DNA from: Levilactobacillus spicheri DSM 15429
GTDB taxonomy: Bacteria; Bacillota; Bacilli; Lactobacillales; Lactobacillaceae
Length of the DNA stretch: 64,000 nucleotides
Assembly: GCF_001435095.1 (NCBI RefSeq)
Contig: NZ_AZFC01000035.1
Location: 62,001 to 126,000 of the forward strand
Direction: 5' to 3'
The notes below the pieces were generated by a model that did not search any database, was not told the DNA's origin, and saw only the letters and a program-made list of their open reading frames with translations. Shown here piece after piece: positions 26,847-35,218 of this stretch (positions within the stretch are counted from its first letter, which is position 1; every line of letters begins with the position of its first letter). Made by a program: the position numbers and the translations under genes.

Positions 26847-26873
26847 TTTCATCAAAAATAACGTATGATGAAA
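26847..26873 (+). promoter_or_regulatory. usp promoter with an 8-bp inverted repeat
   Basis: TTTCATCA (26847-26854) and TGATGAAA (26866-26873) flank the promoter region; the -10 TATGAT (26864-26869) lies in the right arm and a weak -35 TTTTTA is 17 bases upstream. Confidence 0.55.
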
Positions 26874-26899
26874 GTATCAAGTAATGAGAGGTGAATAAT

Positions 26900-27379
26900 A
26901 TGTTACAACAATACAAGCACATTTTAGTTCCCGTTGATGGGTCTTACGAAGCTGAATTAGCCTTCAAGAAGGCCGTGGCGGTAGCTAAGCGTAACGATGC
27001 TGATTTACATCTCGTTCACGTTGTCGATACCCGCGCTTTCCAAAACATCTCGAGCTTCGACACCAGCATGGTGGAACAGGTGACCGAGACCGCTAAGAAG
27101 ACGCTCGACAAGTATGTCGCTGACGCCAAGGCGGATGGCTTAGACAAGATTGACTACGCTATCGAATACGGTGCGCCCAAGACGATTATCGCCCGGGACG
27201 TTCCGCGGGATAACGACACGGACCTCATCATGATCGGGGCCACCGGGTTAAACGCGGTCGAACGGCTCTTAATCGGTTCCGTGACCGAATACGTCACGCG
27301 CACGGCGGTTTGCGACGTCATCGTTGTTCGGACTGACCTGAACAACCAACCCGCTAAGCTCACCAAACCAGAAAATTAA
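26900..27379 (+). CDS. Universal stress protein (UspA family)
   Basis: A 159-residue single Usp domain. It begins with ILVPVDGS and ends with the ATP-binding motif GATGLNAVERLLIGSV (G-2x-G-9x-G-S), so it is probably of the nucleotide-binding type. ATG 26900 follows GAGG by 8 bases; the in-frame GTG at 26891 is inside the SD region. Role in stress survival is known for the family only in general terms. A terminator follows directly. Confidence 0.94.
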   Translation: MLQQYKHILVPVDGSYEAELAFKKAVAVAKRNDADLHLVHVVDTRAFQNISSFDTSMVEQVTETAKKTLDKYVADAKADGLDKIDYAIEYGAPKTIIARDVPRDNDTDLIMIGATGLNAVERLLIGSVTEYVTRTAVCDVIVVRTDLNNQPAKLTKPEN

Positions 27380-27387
27380 TTTGCTAT

Positions 27388-27426
27388 TATTGAAGAGCCT
27401 GGGACAAAAGTCTCAGGCTCTTTATT
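27388..27426 (+). terminator. Terminator after usp, of the TGGGACAAAAGTCTCAGG type
   Basis: Stem GAGCCTGGGAC/GTCTCAGGCTC around AAAA, followed by TTTATT. It is the left part of the dispersed repeat. Confidence 0.85.
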
Positions 27427-27478
27427 GTCTCCAAATAGTTGGTGGCGAAACGTGCGCCAAAAGGCAGCTGGTTCCGCT
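27388..27478. repeat. Dispersed intergenic repeat, copy 2
   Basis: Partner of 20268-20353: a terminator-like hairpin, then a 38-base block at 27441-27478 with 32 of 38 positions identical to copy 1 at the same spacing. Confidence 0.6.
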
Positions 27479-27503
27479 CTCTTTTGGGAGAATGCTTCAG
27501 ACT

Positions 27504-27540
27504 AAAGGGCGTTTCCCGCTTGCCTCGGGAAACGCCCTAT
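27504..27540 (-). terminator. Terminator after the HTH-TPR regulator
   Basis: Perfect 13-bp stem AGGGCGTTTCCCG/CGGGAAACGCCCT (27506-27518 with 27526-27538) with a short T tail on the minus strand. Confidence 0.85.
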
Positions 27541-27557
27541 TTTGACACCAGTTTGAA

Positions 27558-28409
27558 TTAGTCGACCACCGTGGCCTGCGTGGCCAACCGTTGTTGTAAC
27601 GCCACGTTATGGGTCACCAGTGCCAGCGTCTTCGCGATGCTAAAGCTGCGCTTGGCGGCCGGTGCGGCCAGTAACGCCGTCTCGGCCTCCCCCTTCAACT
27701 CGTACAACACGTCGATCAGGTACAGGGAGGCTTGTTGTTTGACCACGCGCAACGCGGCCTCGGCGTTTTCATTCACCAACTGGGGTTGTTCCAGTTGTAA
27801 GTACAGTTGGGCAATCCGGTAACGGGCCCAAATCAAGCGGCAAAATTCTTCCTTCTCGTGCCACTCGTAATTGTCTAAGTAGGTCATGGCTTCCCGGAGG
27901 TAATAGTGGGCCTTCTCATACTCTTTCCGCTCCAAATAAGCCGCCGCCATCCCCACGTTCCCGACGATGGCGTACAGATCCCACGGCATCCGGTAAGACC
28001 GGTGCAGCAACAGGTTAAAGTGAAAGATGGCTTCGTCCGGTTGCTGGTGCGCGCCTAACTCCACGAAGCCCCGGTAATAGTGATACCGTTCCCGGTCAAA
28101 GGCGTTCTGAACACTGGCCATGTTCAATTGATCCAACAACCGACTCGCGTCCGCATAGTCCCCGGACCGGACCGCCCGCGAGATGCGGTCAAATTGCTCG
28201 TCTAAACTGCTGCCCATCCCCGCCAAGATGTCGCCGAGGGACACGTTCAAACGGCGACAAATCTGAAGGATGATCTTGATACTGGGTACCTTATTCTTCT
28301 TTTCCATGAGGCTGACGGTGGCTTGTGTGCAAATCCCCTCGGCCAACTCCTGCTGCGATAAATTCTTTTGCTTGCGGTATTGTTTAACCTTATCCCCTAA
28401 TAAGCGCAT
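27558..28409 (-). CDS. HTH-type transcriptional regulator with TPR-like C-terminus (Rgg/PlcR-like)
   Basis: A 283-residue protein with an N-terminal Xre-family HTH (about residues 5-60, QQELAEGICTQATVSLMEKKNKVPS) and a helical-repeat C-terminus like the TPR domains of peptide-sensing RRNPP regulators. Such proteins often bind short pheromones, but no pheromone gene is visible next to it and the ligand is unknown. Its 5' flank is about 330 bases of AT-rich DNA. ATG 28409 follows an AAGGAG about 6 bases upstream. Confidence 0.85.
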   Translation of the reverse strand: MRLLGDKVKQYRKQKNLSQQELAEGICTQATVSLMEKKNKVPSIKIILQICRRLNVSLGDILAGMGSSLDEQFDRISRAVRSGDYADASRLLDQLNMASVQNAFDRERYHYYRGFVELGAHQQPDEAIFHFNLLLHRSYRMPWDLYAIVGNVGMAAAYLERKEYEKAHYYLREAMTYLDNYEWHEKEEFCRLIWARYRIAQLYLQLEQPQLVNENAEAALRVVKQQASLYLIDVLYELKGEAETALLAAPAAKRSFSIAKTLALVTHNVALQQRLATQATVVD

Positions 28410-28736
28410 CTAATTTCTCCTTGTCAATAGCCCTGTTGATTTCTGTCAAAACAGATAAAAACCGAACATTGGTCGACGGCGTCTGATTTTTCACTAAACT
28501 AACCAGCAACCCAAGTCGCCGATGGCTTCTCCCCAAGCCCTGCCGATATCTTTATCTTTATTTATAATAATAAGTGATTCAACGGGAAACACAAGCAATA
28601 TGCCGCTTTATTAAGGAACTTTAATCTGTCTATACCATTCTTTCATTTTAATATAACGCTTTTTATCGTCGGAATATTATCATTAAATATTTTAGTATAG
28701 TTCGTATTTAACCGGGTTAGGGACTAATCGATAAAT
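28410..28736. other. AT-rich non-coding gap
   Basis: About 330 bases, clearly lower in GC than the genes on either side. Several TATAAT-like hexamers are visible on both strands, and there is no credible gene. It must hold the promoter of the HTH regulator and the 3' end of the downstream-reading GDPD transcript; I see no clear terminator. Confidence 0.6.
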
Positions 28737-30344
28737 TCAAATATAGCTTAAAACAAAGTTCATCACCACGGCCCACCAAGCCTGGCGGGTGGGTTGGGCC
28801 ACCACCCGCTGAAGCCGGGAAAGTTCATTGGTGATCTGGCCGTCCGCACCCAGGGCCCACAGTCGGGTCATGGCCGCCGACGAATCGGGCGTCCACAGGT
28901 AGGCCGGCGCGTGGGCGGCGTGCGCCGCTGCGACGAACTGGTCACTCACGGATAACCGCTGAAACGAGTAAAAGTCCGCGGGCACCGAACTCGGGGCGAC
29001 CCAGTTGAACGGCGTGATGTAGCCCACCCGCAGCGCGGGCACATCCCGGCGCAGTTGGGCAACGACCCGGTAATCCAGTGAATGCACGGCCGACTGATCC
29101 CGGGTCAAGCGGCGTCCGTAAGCCCGCGCAAACCGCCGGACCATCCCCGGTGAATCCTGTGGCGTGGTCTTTAATTCGACCAACAGGGGCTGCCGCAAGG
29201 CCTCCGCTGTCCGCAGATAACGGTCCCACCCCACCAGTCGGGCGGATTGCCCGTTCTCCCGGACGGTCAGCCGTTCCAGCTGGCGCAGGGTCAATTGGTG
29301 CGGGGTCACGGAACGACCCGCCAACCGTTGCAGGTTTTCATCATGCAGGACTACCCAGCGGTGATCACGGGTCTCGTGGAGGTCCATCTCCACGTAGCGG
29401 GGGTGTTCTTGGTGAACGTGCCGCAACGCCCCCAGGGTATTCTGCACGCCAACGCCGTGATCCACGCCCCGGTGGCTGATCGTCACGGTGGCCTGAAAGC
29501 GGTCCGGCTGACGGACCGTCTGCGCCACCACCGCACCGCTGATGACTAGCCAGCTCACGACCAGCCCCCAGAAGGGCCACCGTAGGGCCCAGTGCGGATG
29601 GATTGGCCGCTGAATCGGTTGACCGCACCAGCTCCAAATCAGCGTCACGGCCCCGAGCAGCGCGGCCAGCGTGAAGCCAGCCAGAATCACCAGGAGCGAG
29701 CCGCGCGTTACCCAGCGAACCACCTGGGTGCTAAAACAGCGGTCGGCCAGCCGATTAACGGCCACCACCGCCAGACTCATCGCAAACCAGCTCGCCAGCA
29801 GGCCGACCTGAACGCCGAGGCCGCTGAGCATCTGCCACCCCGTCCCCCGGTGTCCCGTCGTCGTGACGGGCAAATGCCGTGGCCCCCAGATCAATCCCCA
29901 GAGGACCAGTGCCAGGTAGAGCAAGCCACTCACCACGAGCACCGGCCGCCGGTTCAACGTGACCCAGTTCACCAGCGTGGCCGGCATGGGCAGCCGGACC
30001 CAGAAGCGACTGCTGAGGCCCCACAGACCCCACGGCAGGGCCAAGATGCCGCCAGTCAACCCTAAGCCCGCCCAGGCCAAGACCCGGCGGCCACCGTTAG
30101 GCGTCGAGCGGAAATCACCAGGCGCCTGGGTCAGTAGTGCTCGGCCGACCCGCCAGAGCTGCCGCCCCATCAACCCAATGACCAGCAGGGCCAGACACCA
30201 GCCTACCAACGACTGACCCGGTCGCCGGCCCCACCAGCGCAATGCTCCCAGTCCCAGGATCACCCCGGCCCAACCCGCGGCCAGTCTTGGGGCCAGCAGG
30301 CCATGGACCCACGCGCTTCTCAATTGTTGTCCCCATCGTTGCAT
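28737..30344 (-). CDS. Membrane glycerophosphodiester phosphodiesterase
   Basis: A 535-residue enzyme with about 270 residues of multi-pass membrane domain (many hydrophobic helices) followed by a GDPD domain. Catalytic signatures are SHRGVDHG, QNTLGALR (Gln replaces the usual Glu of ENT), EMDLHETRD and WVVLHDENLQR. It hydrolyses glycerophosphodiesters to glycerol 3-phosphate; the membrane-fused form may act on lipids or lipoteichoic acid polymers, an inference. Gene codon use is GC-rich. SD GGAGAG lies 8 bases before ATG. Confidence 0.9.
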   Translation of the reverse strand: MQRWGQQLRSAWVHGLLAPRLAAGWAGVILGLGALRWWGRRPGQSLVGWCLALLVIGLMGRQLWRVGRALLTQAPGDFRSTPNGGRRVLAWAGLGLTGGILALPWGLWGLSSRFWVRLPMPATLVNWVTLNRRPVLVVSGLLYLALVLWGLIWGPRHLPVTTTGHRGTGWQMLSGLGVQVGLLASWFAMSLAVVAVNRLADRCFSTQVVRWVTRGSLLVILAGFTLAALLGAVTLIWSWCGQPIQRPIHPHWALRWPFWGLVVSWLVISGAVVAQTVRQPDRFQATVTISHRGVDHGVGVQNTLGALRHVHQEHPRYVEMDLHETRDHRWVVLHDENLQRLAGRSVTPHQLTLRQLERLTVRENGQSARLVGWDRYLRTAEALRQPLLVELKTTPQDSPGMVRRFARAYGRRLTRDQSAVHSLDYRVVAQLRRDVPALRVGYITPFNWVAPSSVPADFYSFQRLSVSDQFVAAAHAAHAPAYLWTPDSSAAMTRLWALGADGQITNELSRLQRVVAQPTRQAWWAVVMNFVLSYI

Positions 30345-30366
30345 CCTTTCAACTCTCCTTTTCCCA

Positions 30367-30401
30367 CAAAAAAAGCCGGCGGGTCTCCCCTACCGGCTCA
30401 C
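30367..30401 (-). terminator. Terminator after ddl
   Basis: Stem AGCCGG/CCGGCT with a GC-rich loop, followed by seven T on the minus strand. Confidence 0.8.
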
Positions 30402-30408
30402 ACGAGCG

Positions 30409-31551
30409 TTATGCTTGTTTCGGCTTGTACGTTGAAGCCGCCGAATTGTCACTCAGCGGAATAAAGTCGTAGGCCAATTGATCCTGGCGCTTGAACTCAT
30501 CAATTCCTAAGGTGATCAACTCGTCAATCAAGTCCGCGTAGCTCAGACCCGATGCTTCCCACAGTTGCGGGTAGAGGCTGATGTTCGTAAATCCAGGTAA
30601 GGTGTTGACCTCCCCCACGTACGGGACGCCATCCTTGGAGACCAGATAGTCGATACGGGCCATCCCGGTCAATCCCAGGGCCGCATAGGTCTGCAGCCCC
30701 ATCTCGGTGATCTCTTGCGTCAGTTGCTCGTCCAACTTCACGGGCACTTCGAAGGTCACCCCACTGGCGTCCACGAACTTGTTGTTGTAGTCGTAGAAGA
30801 CATCCTGCTTAGGAACCCGAATGGCCCCCAGCTTAGACGCCTTGGGCTGTTCGTTCCCCAGAATGGAGATTTCCACTTCTTCCGGCCCGGCAATCGTCTC
30901 TTCGACCAGCACCTTGTAGTCGTAGCGGAAGGCGTCGGCCATTCCGTCCACGTACTCTTGTTCGTTGCTGGCCTTGTGAATCCCAATGGAAGACCCTTGG
31001 TTCGCCGGCTTGATGAAGACATCCGTCCCGAGTTCTTGCTTGATCTTCGCGTAGTCGTACGTTGCCCGGTTAGCGGGCGTTACCACCACGTACTTGGTGT
31101 TGCGGATGCCATTTGCGGTCAAGACCTGCTTTGTCCGATCCTTATCAAAGGACGTTGCTGATGCCAAGACGCCACTCCCCACGTAAGGTTTTTTCAATAA
31201 GCGGAAAAGCCCCTGGATCGTACCGTCTTCGCCCAAATTACCGTGGATAATTGGGAAGAAGACATCGATGTCCTTTGCCTGGGATAGGTTCCAAATGGGT
31301 GCCAATGGATTCGAAGCGTCTACTTTCGCCTGTTCCTCAGCCGCAACGGTCGCTTCGTCTTCGCCGTCGAAGACTCGCCGGGAAGCCGCGTCACTTAACA
31401 CGAACCCATCACGCGTTAGTAAGAATAAACTGACGTTGTAATGGGACTTGTCCATCGCGTCGTAAATGTTGTGAGCCGAACGCTTAGAAACGTCGTGCTC
31501 CGAGGAATTGCCACCGAATAGTAAACCGACGTGTAATTTTTTATTTTCCAT
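30409..31551 (-). CDS. ddl: D-alanine--D-alanine ligase family enzyme with D-lactate-type active-site Phe
   Basis: An ATP-grasp ligase of 380 residues that makes the terminal dipeptide or depsipeptide of the peptidoglycan precursor. GGNSSEHDVS at the N-terminus, the ATP-grasp KPANQGSSIG, and EVNTLPGFT near the C-terminus are intact. In the omega-loop, DYNNKF places Phe (about 259) where D-Ala-D-Ala enzymes have Tyr (EAKY). In Leuconostoc and lactobacilli that Phe goes with D-Ala-D-Lac synthesis and intrinsic vancomycin insensitivity. The start is ATG 31551; an ATG at 31563 overlaps the SD. Confidence 0.95.
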   Translation of the reverse strand: MENKKLHVGLLFGGNSSEHDVSKRSAHNIYDAMDKSHYNVSLFLLTRDGFVLSDAASRRVFDGEDEATVAAEEQAKVDASNPLAPIWNLSQAKDIDVFFPIIHGNLGEDGTIQGLFRLLKKPYVGSGVLASATSFDKDRTKQVLTANGIRNTKYVVVTPANRATYDYAKIKQELGTDVFIKPANQGSSIGIHKASNEQEYVDGMADAFRYDYKVLVEETIAGPEEVEISILGNEQPKASKLGAIRVPKQDVFYDYNNKFVDASGVTFEVPVKLDEQLTQEITEMGLQTYAALGLTGMARIDYLVSKDGVPYVGEVNTLPGFTNISLYPQLWEASGLSYADLIDELITLGIDEFKRQDQLAYDFIPLSDNSAASTYKPKQA

Positions 31552-31591
31552 GATGTCACTCATCCTATCGTATAGTTTTCGGTTAGCCTTC

Positions 31592-31600
31592 AGTATACCA
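31592..31600 (-). promoter_or_regulatory. Extended -10 promoter of ddl
   Basis: TGGTATACT on the minus strand (TATACT 31592-31597), about 40 bases before the start. Confidence 0.6.
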
Positions 31601-31625
31601 TTTCTTCTTCAGAATACCTATACAA

Positions 31626-32600
31626 CTAAGCCAAAAAATCAATCGCCGCCGTTAAATAGGCCCGAATCTGCGGTGAAAGATCCCGATGAAGCTGCATGGC
31701 GTCCAACAGCCGCTGCCGGTTATAGTAGCGGTTCCACCCGGCGGCCGTCTCGACCGACCGCCGTCGCATGGCGACCTGGTGCCGCCAGCGTTTCAAGGCC
31801 TGCAAGCAGGCGTCCTCGTACAGGGGATGCCGGTTCGTCAGGGCCACCAGGTAATTGCCCATCCGGTCGGTCTCCCCGTAGATCAACGGCGTGGTCAGGC
31901 GTTTGAACCGCTCAAAGAAGGCCGTCATCAAGAAGAGCTTGTCCGCCCGCGGCAACGCCGGACTATCGTTGAGGGCCGTCAGCAGGGCCGTCACGGACGT
32001 AAAGGCGTGCGCCCACCCCTGACCATTGATGAAGCCGCGGGTGTCCGTTTCCAAGCAGAGATAGGTCGCGACCTGTTGGACCAGCCGCGGGTAATCGATG
32101 GTCACCCGCTCCGGATGGTCGTTGCCGTAATGGACCAGCGTCGCTAAAAATGAAATGGCCGCTGACCGGCCAAAGACGGCTTGGTTGGCCGGTTCCAAGA
32201 CGTGGTCGAAGAGCCGCTGATCGCTGAGCAACTGGTCCATCAGCCAATTCAGCTGGTTCGGGGGAAAGACCCCCGCCTCCAACGCATCGTACAGGGTAAA
32301 GTGGACCCCCGTGTACCGCACGCGCGGATCGACCGACCGGAGATGTTCCAACAACGTCGCCAATTCCGCCAGGGAGACCGTCGCGGGCTGCGTTCCCGCC
32401 AGCCGCTGGTGGATGGCATCCAACAGGTCGTTGACCTGGTCATCTTCCGTGGGCAGGTCGATGGGCGTCCGCCGGTGCCGCCGCACCCCGTCGATGAGTT
32501 GCCCCATCCGGGGACCCAGTGACTGGTACACGGTTCCCTGATGCAATTGTTGCTGTAACGCCCGTAAGTTCTGTTGTAACATTCCGATCTGCTCGTCCAT
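31626..32600 (-). CDS. DUF2785 domain protein
   Basis: A 324-residue all-helical protein of the DUF2785 family, function unknown. The block WLMDQLLSDQRLFDHV and the repeated helices with FGRSAAISFLATL resemble other family members. No catalytic motif or membrane segment was seen. The start is ATG 32600, 7 bases after GGAGG. It is cotranscribed with the SPFH gene (19-base gap). Confidence 0.8.
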   Translation of the reverse strand: MDEQIGMLQQNLRALQQQLHQGTVYQSLGPRMGQLIDGVRRHRRTPIDLPTEDDQVNDLLDAIHQRLAGTQPATVSLAELATLLEHLRSVDPRVRYTGVHFTLYDALEAGVFPPNQLNWLMDQLLSDQRLFDHVLEPANQAVFGRSAAISFLATLVHYGNDHPERVTIDYPRLVQQVATYLCLETDTRGFINGQGWAHAFTSVTALLTALNDSPALPRADKLFLMTAFFERFKRLTTPLIYGETDRMGNYLVALTNRHPLYEDACLQALKRWRHQVAMRRRSVETAAGWNRYYNRQRLLDAMQLHRDLSPQIRAYLTAAIDFLA

Positions 32601-32619
32601 CAAAAATCCTCCATGTGTA

Positions 32620-33474
32620 TTATGACTCGACCTTCCCCGTATTGATCACCGGTTGCGAGCCCCGTTCGTTGATAATCGACACCATCATGTTATTGATCAG
32701 TTGCAGCTTTTGGTTATCCGTAAGTTCCAGGTCCGTTTCGTCCGCTAGGCGGCTAATGGCGCCCTCGGTGATGGACACGGCCCCCTCGACGATGATCTTC
32801 CGCGCCGACAGGATGGCCTGCGACTGTTGCCGCTGCAGCATCGCCGAGGCGATTTCCGTTGCGTAGGCCAGGTGCGTCAGCCGCGTTTCGACGATTTCGA
32901 CCCCTGCGACGTCCAGCCGTTCCTGCAGCTCCTCGGTCAGGTGGTTCGAGACCTCGGTCGGATTGCTCCGCAGGGTCAGGGCCTTGCCATCCCCGAAGTT
33001 ATCGTAAGCGTATTCAGAAGCAACGTGCCGAATAGCCGATTCGCTTTGAATCTCCACGAATTGTTCGTAGTCCTCCACCGCAAACAGCGCCTTACTGGTA
33101 TCCACGACCTTAAACACGATGACCGCGGCGATCTCCACCGGGTTCCCCTGCAGATCGTTGACCTTCAAAATCGCGCTGTTAAAGTTCCGGACCCGTAGCG
33201 AGACCGTCGCCTTATTGGTCAGCGGGATGGTCAGGTACAGCCCGGCCTCCCGGATGGTCCCCACGTAACGGCCGAAGAAGGTCAGGACCTTCGACTGGTT
33301 GGGGCCGATGATGGTCAGACTACTCCCAGCCAACGCGGCCAAGATGACCAACAAGAGGCCCACGATGAAGAATCCGTTGGCCTGCCACATCATGAACCCC
33401 CCGCCGATCAGCAGGGCTAAGACAATCAACAATCCCAAATACCCGTTAATATGAAACACATTTTTCTCCTGCAT
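32620..33474 (-). CDS. SPFH/Band 7 membrane protein
   Basis: A 284-residue protein with two N-terminal membrane segments (about residues 10-50, LLIVLALLIGGGF and FFIVGLLLVILAAL) followed by an SPFH domain (GPNQSKVLTFFGRYVGTIREAGLYLTIPL) and a helical C-terminus. Members scaffold membrane domains or control membrane proteases. It is followed by DUF2785 on the same transcript. ATG 33474 follows GGAG. A promoter and palindrome lie directly upstream. Confidence 0.88.
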   Translation of the reverse strand: MQEKNVFHINGYLGLLIVLALLIGGGFMMWQANGFFIVGLLLVILAALAGSSLTIIGPNQSKVLTFFGRYVGTIREAGLYLTIPLTNKATVSLRVRNFNSAILKVNDLQGNPVEIAAVIVFKVVDTSKALFAVEDYEQFVEIQSESAIRHVASEYAYDNFGDGKALTLRSNPTEVSNHLTEELQERLDVAGVEIVETRLTHLAYATEIASAMLQRQQSQAILSARKIIVEGAVSITEGAISRLADETDLELTDNQKLQLINNMMVSIINERGSQPVINTGKVES

Positions 33475-33506
33475 ACGCCCACTCCATTTCTATACACGAT
33501 TAGCTA

Positions 33507-33530
33507 AGAGATTCTCTAACTCCCATTATA
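33507..33530 (-). promoter_or_regulatory. SPFH promoter with adjacent AGAGAATCTCT palindrome
   Basis: TATAAT (33525-33530), and an 11-bp palindrome AGAGAATCTCT (33507-33517) just downstream of it, a position suited to a repressor. Confidence 0.5.
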
Positions 33531-33550
33531 CCCGACAATCCGCCGTGAGC

Positions 33551-33588
33551 CTAAAAAACCGGCTAAACTCCGCAGAGTTTAGCCGGTT
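33551..33588 (-). terminator. Terminator after the GcvH-like gene
   Basis: Perfect 14-bp stem (33557-33570 with 33575-33588), followed by a six-T tail on the minus strand. Confidence 0.92.
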
Positions 33589-33599
33589 CAGCGGTTACC

Positions 33600-33902
33600 T
33601 TAAGCTTCTTGCACGTCGACGAACCAAGCAGCGTCCGTATCGGTGCCGTTTAAGGCGTCGAAACTGTCGTCTAAGGCTGGGTTGACCGCCGTGACCTTGC
33701 CCGTTACGGGGCTCGGAATGTCAGAAACCGCTTTGTCGGCTTCCACGCTCAGCAGGTTGTCACCCTTCTTGACCTCATCGCCGACCGTTGGCAACTTGGC
33801 GAACTTGACCGTTCCCAGTTCGTCTTGTCCCTCGGTCGTTAAGCCAATGCGGGTCCCGTCATTGGTAGCCTTCGTCCAGAAATACTTCACCATTTCACTC
33901 AT
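33600..33902 (-). CDS. GcvH-like lipoyl-domain protein
   Basis: A 100-residue lipoyl carrier, shorter than the 125-130 of normal glycine cleavage H protein. The lipoylation lysine is in VEADKAVSDI, and PVTGKVTAVN follows. No GcvP or GcvT is in the window, so it may carry lipoate for another system. It follows rodA, whose stop codon overlaps this gene's SD. Lipoate ligase lplA is at 62.8 kb. Confidence 0.85.
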   Translation of the reverse strand: MSEMVKYFWTKATNDGTRIGLTTEGQDELGTVKFAKLPTVGDEVKKGDNLLSVEADKAVSDIPSPVTGKVTAVNPALDDSFDALNGTDTDAAWFVDVQEA

Positions 33903-33917
33903 GATTCATGATCTCCT

Positions 33918-35123
33918 TTATTTAAACGACTCGTTACGACTGAACATGTAACTCTTATAATGATACCGCATTGACATGATTAATCCAATTCCAATCAAAT
34001 TTCCAATCAATGCCGACCCCCCTTGACTCACGAAGGGTAACGGAATCCCCGTCAGCGGTAACAGCCCGATGCTCATCCCGATGTTTTCGAACACGTGGAA
34101 GAGGATCATCATGATGACCCCGGTCGAGATGTAGGCGTAAAACACGTTCTTGGTATCGAACGTGACCCGAATCATTTGGTAGATCAACAGGAAGTACAGG
34201 AAAATCAGCACACAGCCCCCGATGAACCCGAAGTTTTCCCCGATGACGGAGAAGATCATATCGGATTCCCGCACGGGGACGTACACGTGCGAAACGTTAA
34301 AGCCCGTCCCGAAGATGCCCCCGGAACCGACGGCCTTCATACTCTGCCAGAGTTGGTACCCCTGGTTCGACGTATCCGACGCGGGGTGCAACCAGGTGTC
34401 GACCCGGGAGAATTGGTAGGCCTGAAAGCCGACCTTCTCCAGGATCTTCCGCCCGCCGGTGGTGGTGACCAGCGCTAGCGCGGTCCCCCCGACGACCCCC
34501 ACGATGGAGAACGCGGGCACCAGGATCTTCCAGGTAATCCCGGAGACCAGGATGACCCCCCCGGCGATGGCGAAGAACACCAGCATGGTCCCGAAGTCAT
34601 TTTGCAGCTTCAAGCCCACGGCCACTGGCAGCGTCCAGAGAATGATCTTCCCGATCAGCCGCCAATCGGAGTTCATGGTGTGGACCGGAAAATTGTTGTT
34701 GTGGTCGGCCACGACCCGCGCCAACATCAGGATGAAGGCGGGCTTCATGATTTCGGACGGTTGAAACGTCAACGGCCCGATGGCAAACCAACTCCGGGCA
34801 CCGGTACTGGCGTAGTACGCCCGGCTATAGAAAATCAACACGGACAGCAGCAGGAAGAGCCCAATGCCATACAGCAACGGGGCCACCTTCCACAACTGTT
34901 CCGAGTCAAACTGCATAATAATCACAATCGCAACGGTCCCAATCACGTACCAGACCAGCTGCGAAACAACGGCCGACGTCACGCTGGTGGCACTCGAATC
35001 GTGGGTCGCCGCCACGTAAATCGACGCAAGGCCAATCAAGGCCAACATTAACACGCAAAAGATGATGCCCCAGTCAATCCGGGAGTCCACCTCATCTTGT
35101 TGCCTTGTCGCATTTTTTGCCAC
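33918..35123 (-). CDS. rodA: SEDS glycosyltransferase RodA
   Basis: A 401-residue polytopic protein of the FtsW/RodA/SpoVE family, which polymerises lipid II into glycan strands with a class B PBP. The family signatures FSVIGENFGFIGG and the C-terminal LPLTGIPLPFVSQGGSALI are present. Context with mreB paralogue, yidD and murA favours RodA, the elongation enzyme, over FtsW. GTG start at 35123 with AAGGAG 8 bases upstream. A TATAAT (35160-35165) beside the preceding terminator may be its promoter. Confidence 0.92.
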   Translation of the reverse strand: MAKNATRQQDEVDSRIDWGIIFCVLMLALIGLASIYVAATHDSSATSVTSAVVSQLVWYVIGTVAIVIIMQFDSEQLWKVAPLLYGIGLFLLLSVLIFYSRAYYASTGARSWFAIGPLTFQPSEIMKPAFILMLARVVADHNNNFPVHTMNSDWRLIGKIILWTLPVAVGLKLQNDFGTMLVFFAIAGGVILVSGITWKILVPAFSIVGVVGGTALALVTTTGGRKILEKVGFQAYQFSRVDTWLHPASDTSNQGYQLWQSMKAVGSGGIFGTGFNVSHVYVPVRESDMIFSVIGENFGFIGGCVLIFLYFLLIYQMIRVTFDTKNVFYAYISTGVIMMILFHVFENIGMSIGLLPLTGIPLPFVSQGGSALIGNLIGIGLIMSMRYHYKSYMFSRNESFK

Positions 35124-35161
35124 AATGATTGCTCCTTAATCAAACTAGATTTTACCCTTAT

Positions 35162-35202
35162 TATAAAGGCCGGAGTGGAATTGAAACGTTCCGCTCCGGC
35201 CA
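35162..35202 (-). terminator. Terminator between the DUF2969 gene and rodA
   Basis: A 13-bp stem GGCCGGAGCGGAA / TTCCACTCCGGCC with one mismatch (35168-35180 with 35189-35201), then TTTAT on the minus strand. Confidence 0.8.
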
Positions 35203-35218
35203 ACTTTACGAAAAATTA

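Noticed and set aside
28560-28700. Small pheromone gene beside the RRNPP-like regulator
   Set aside because: The only short frames (11 codons or fewer) are charged, lack an SD and do not look like secreted signal peptides.
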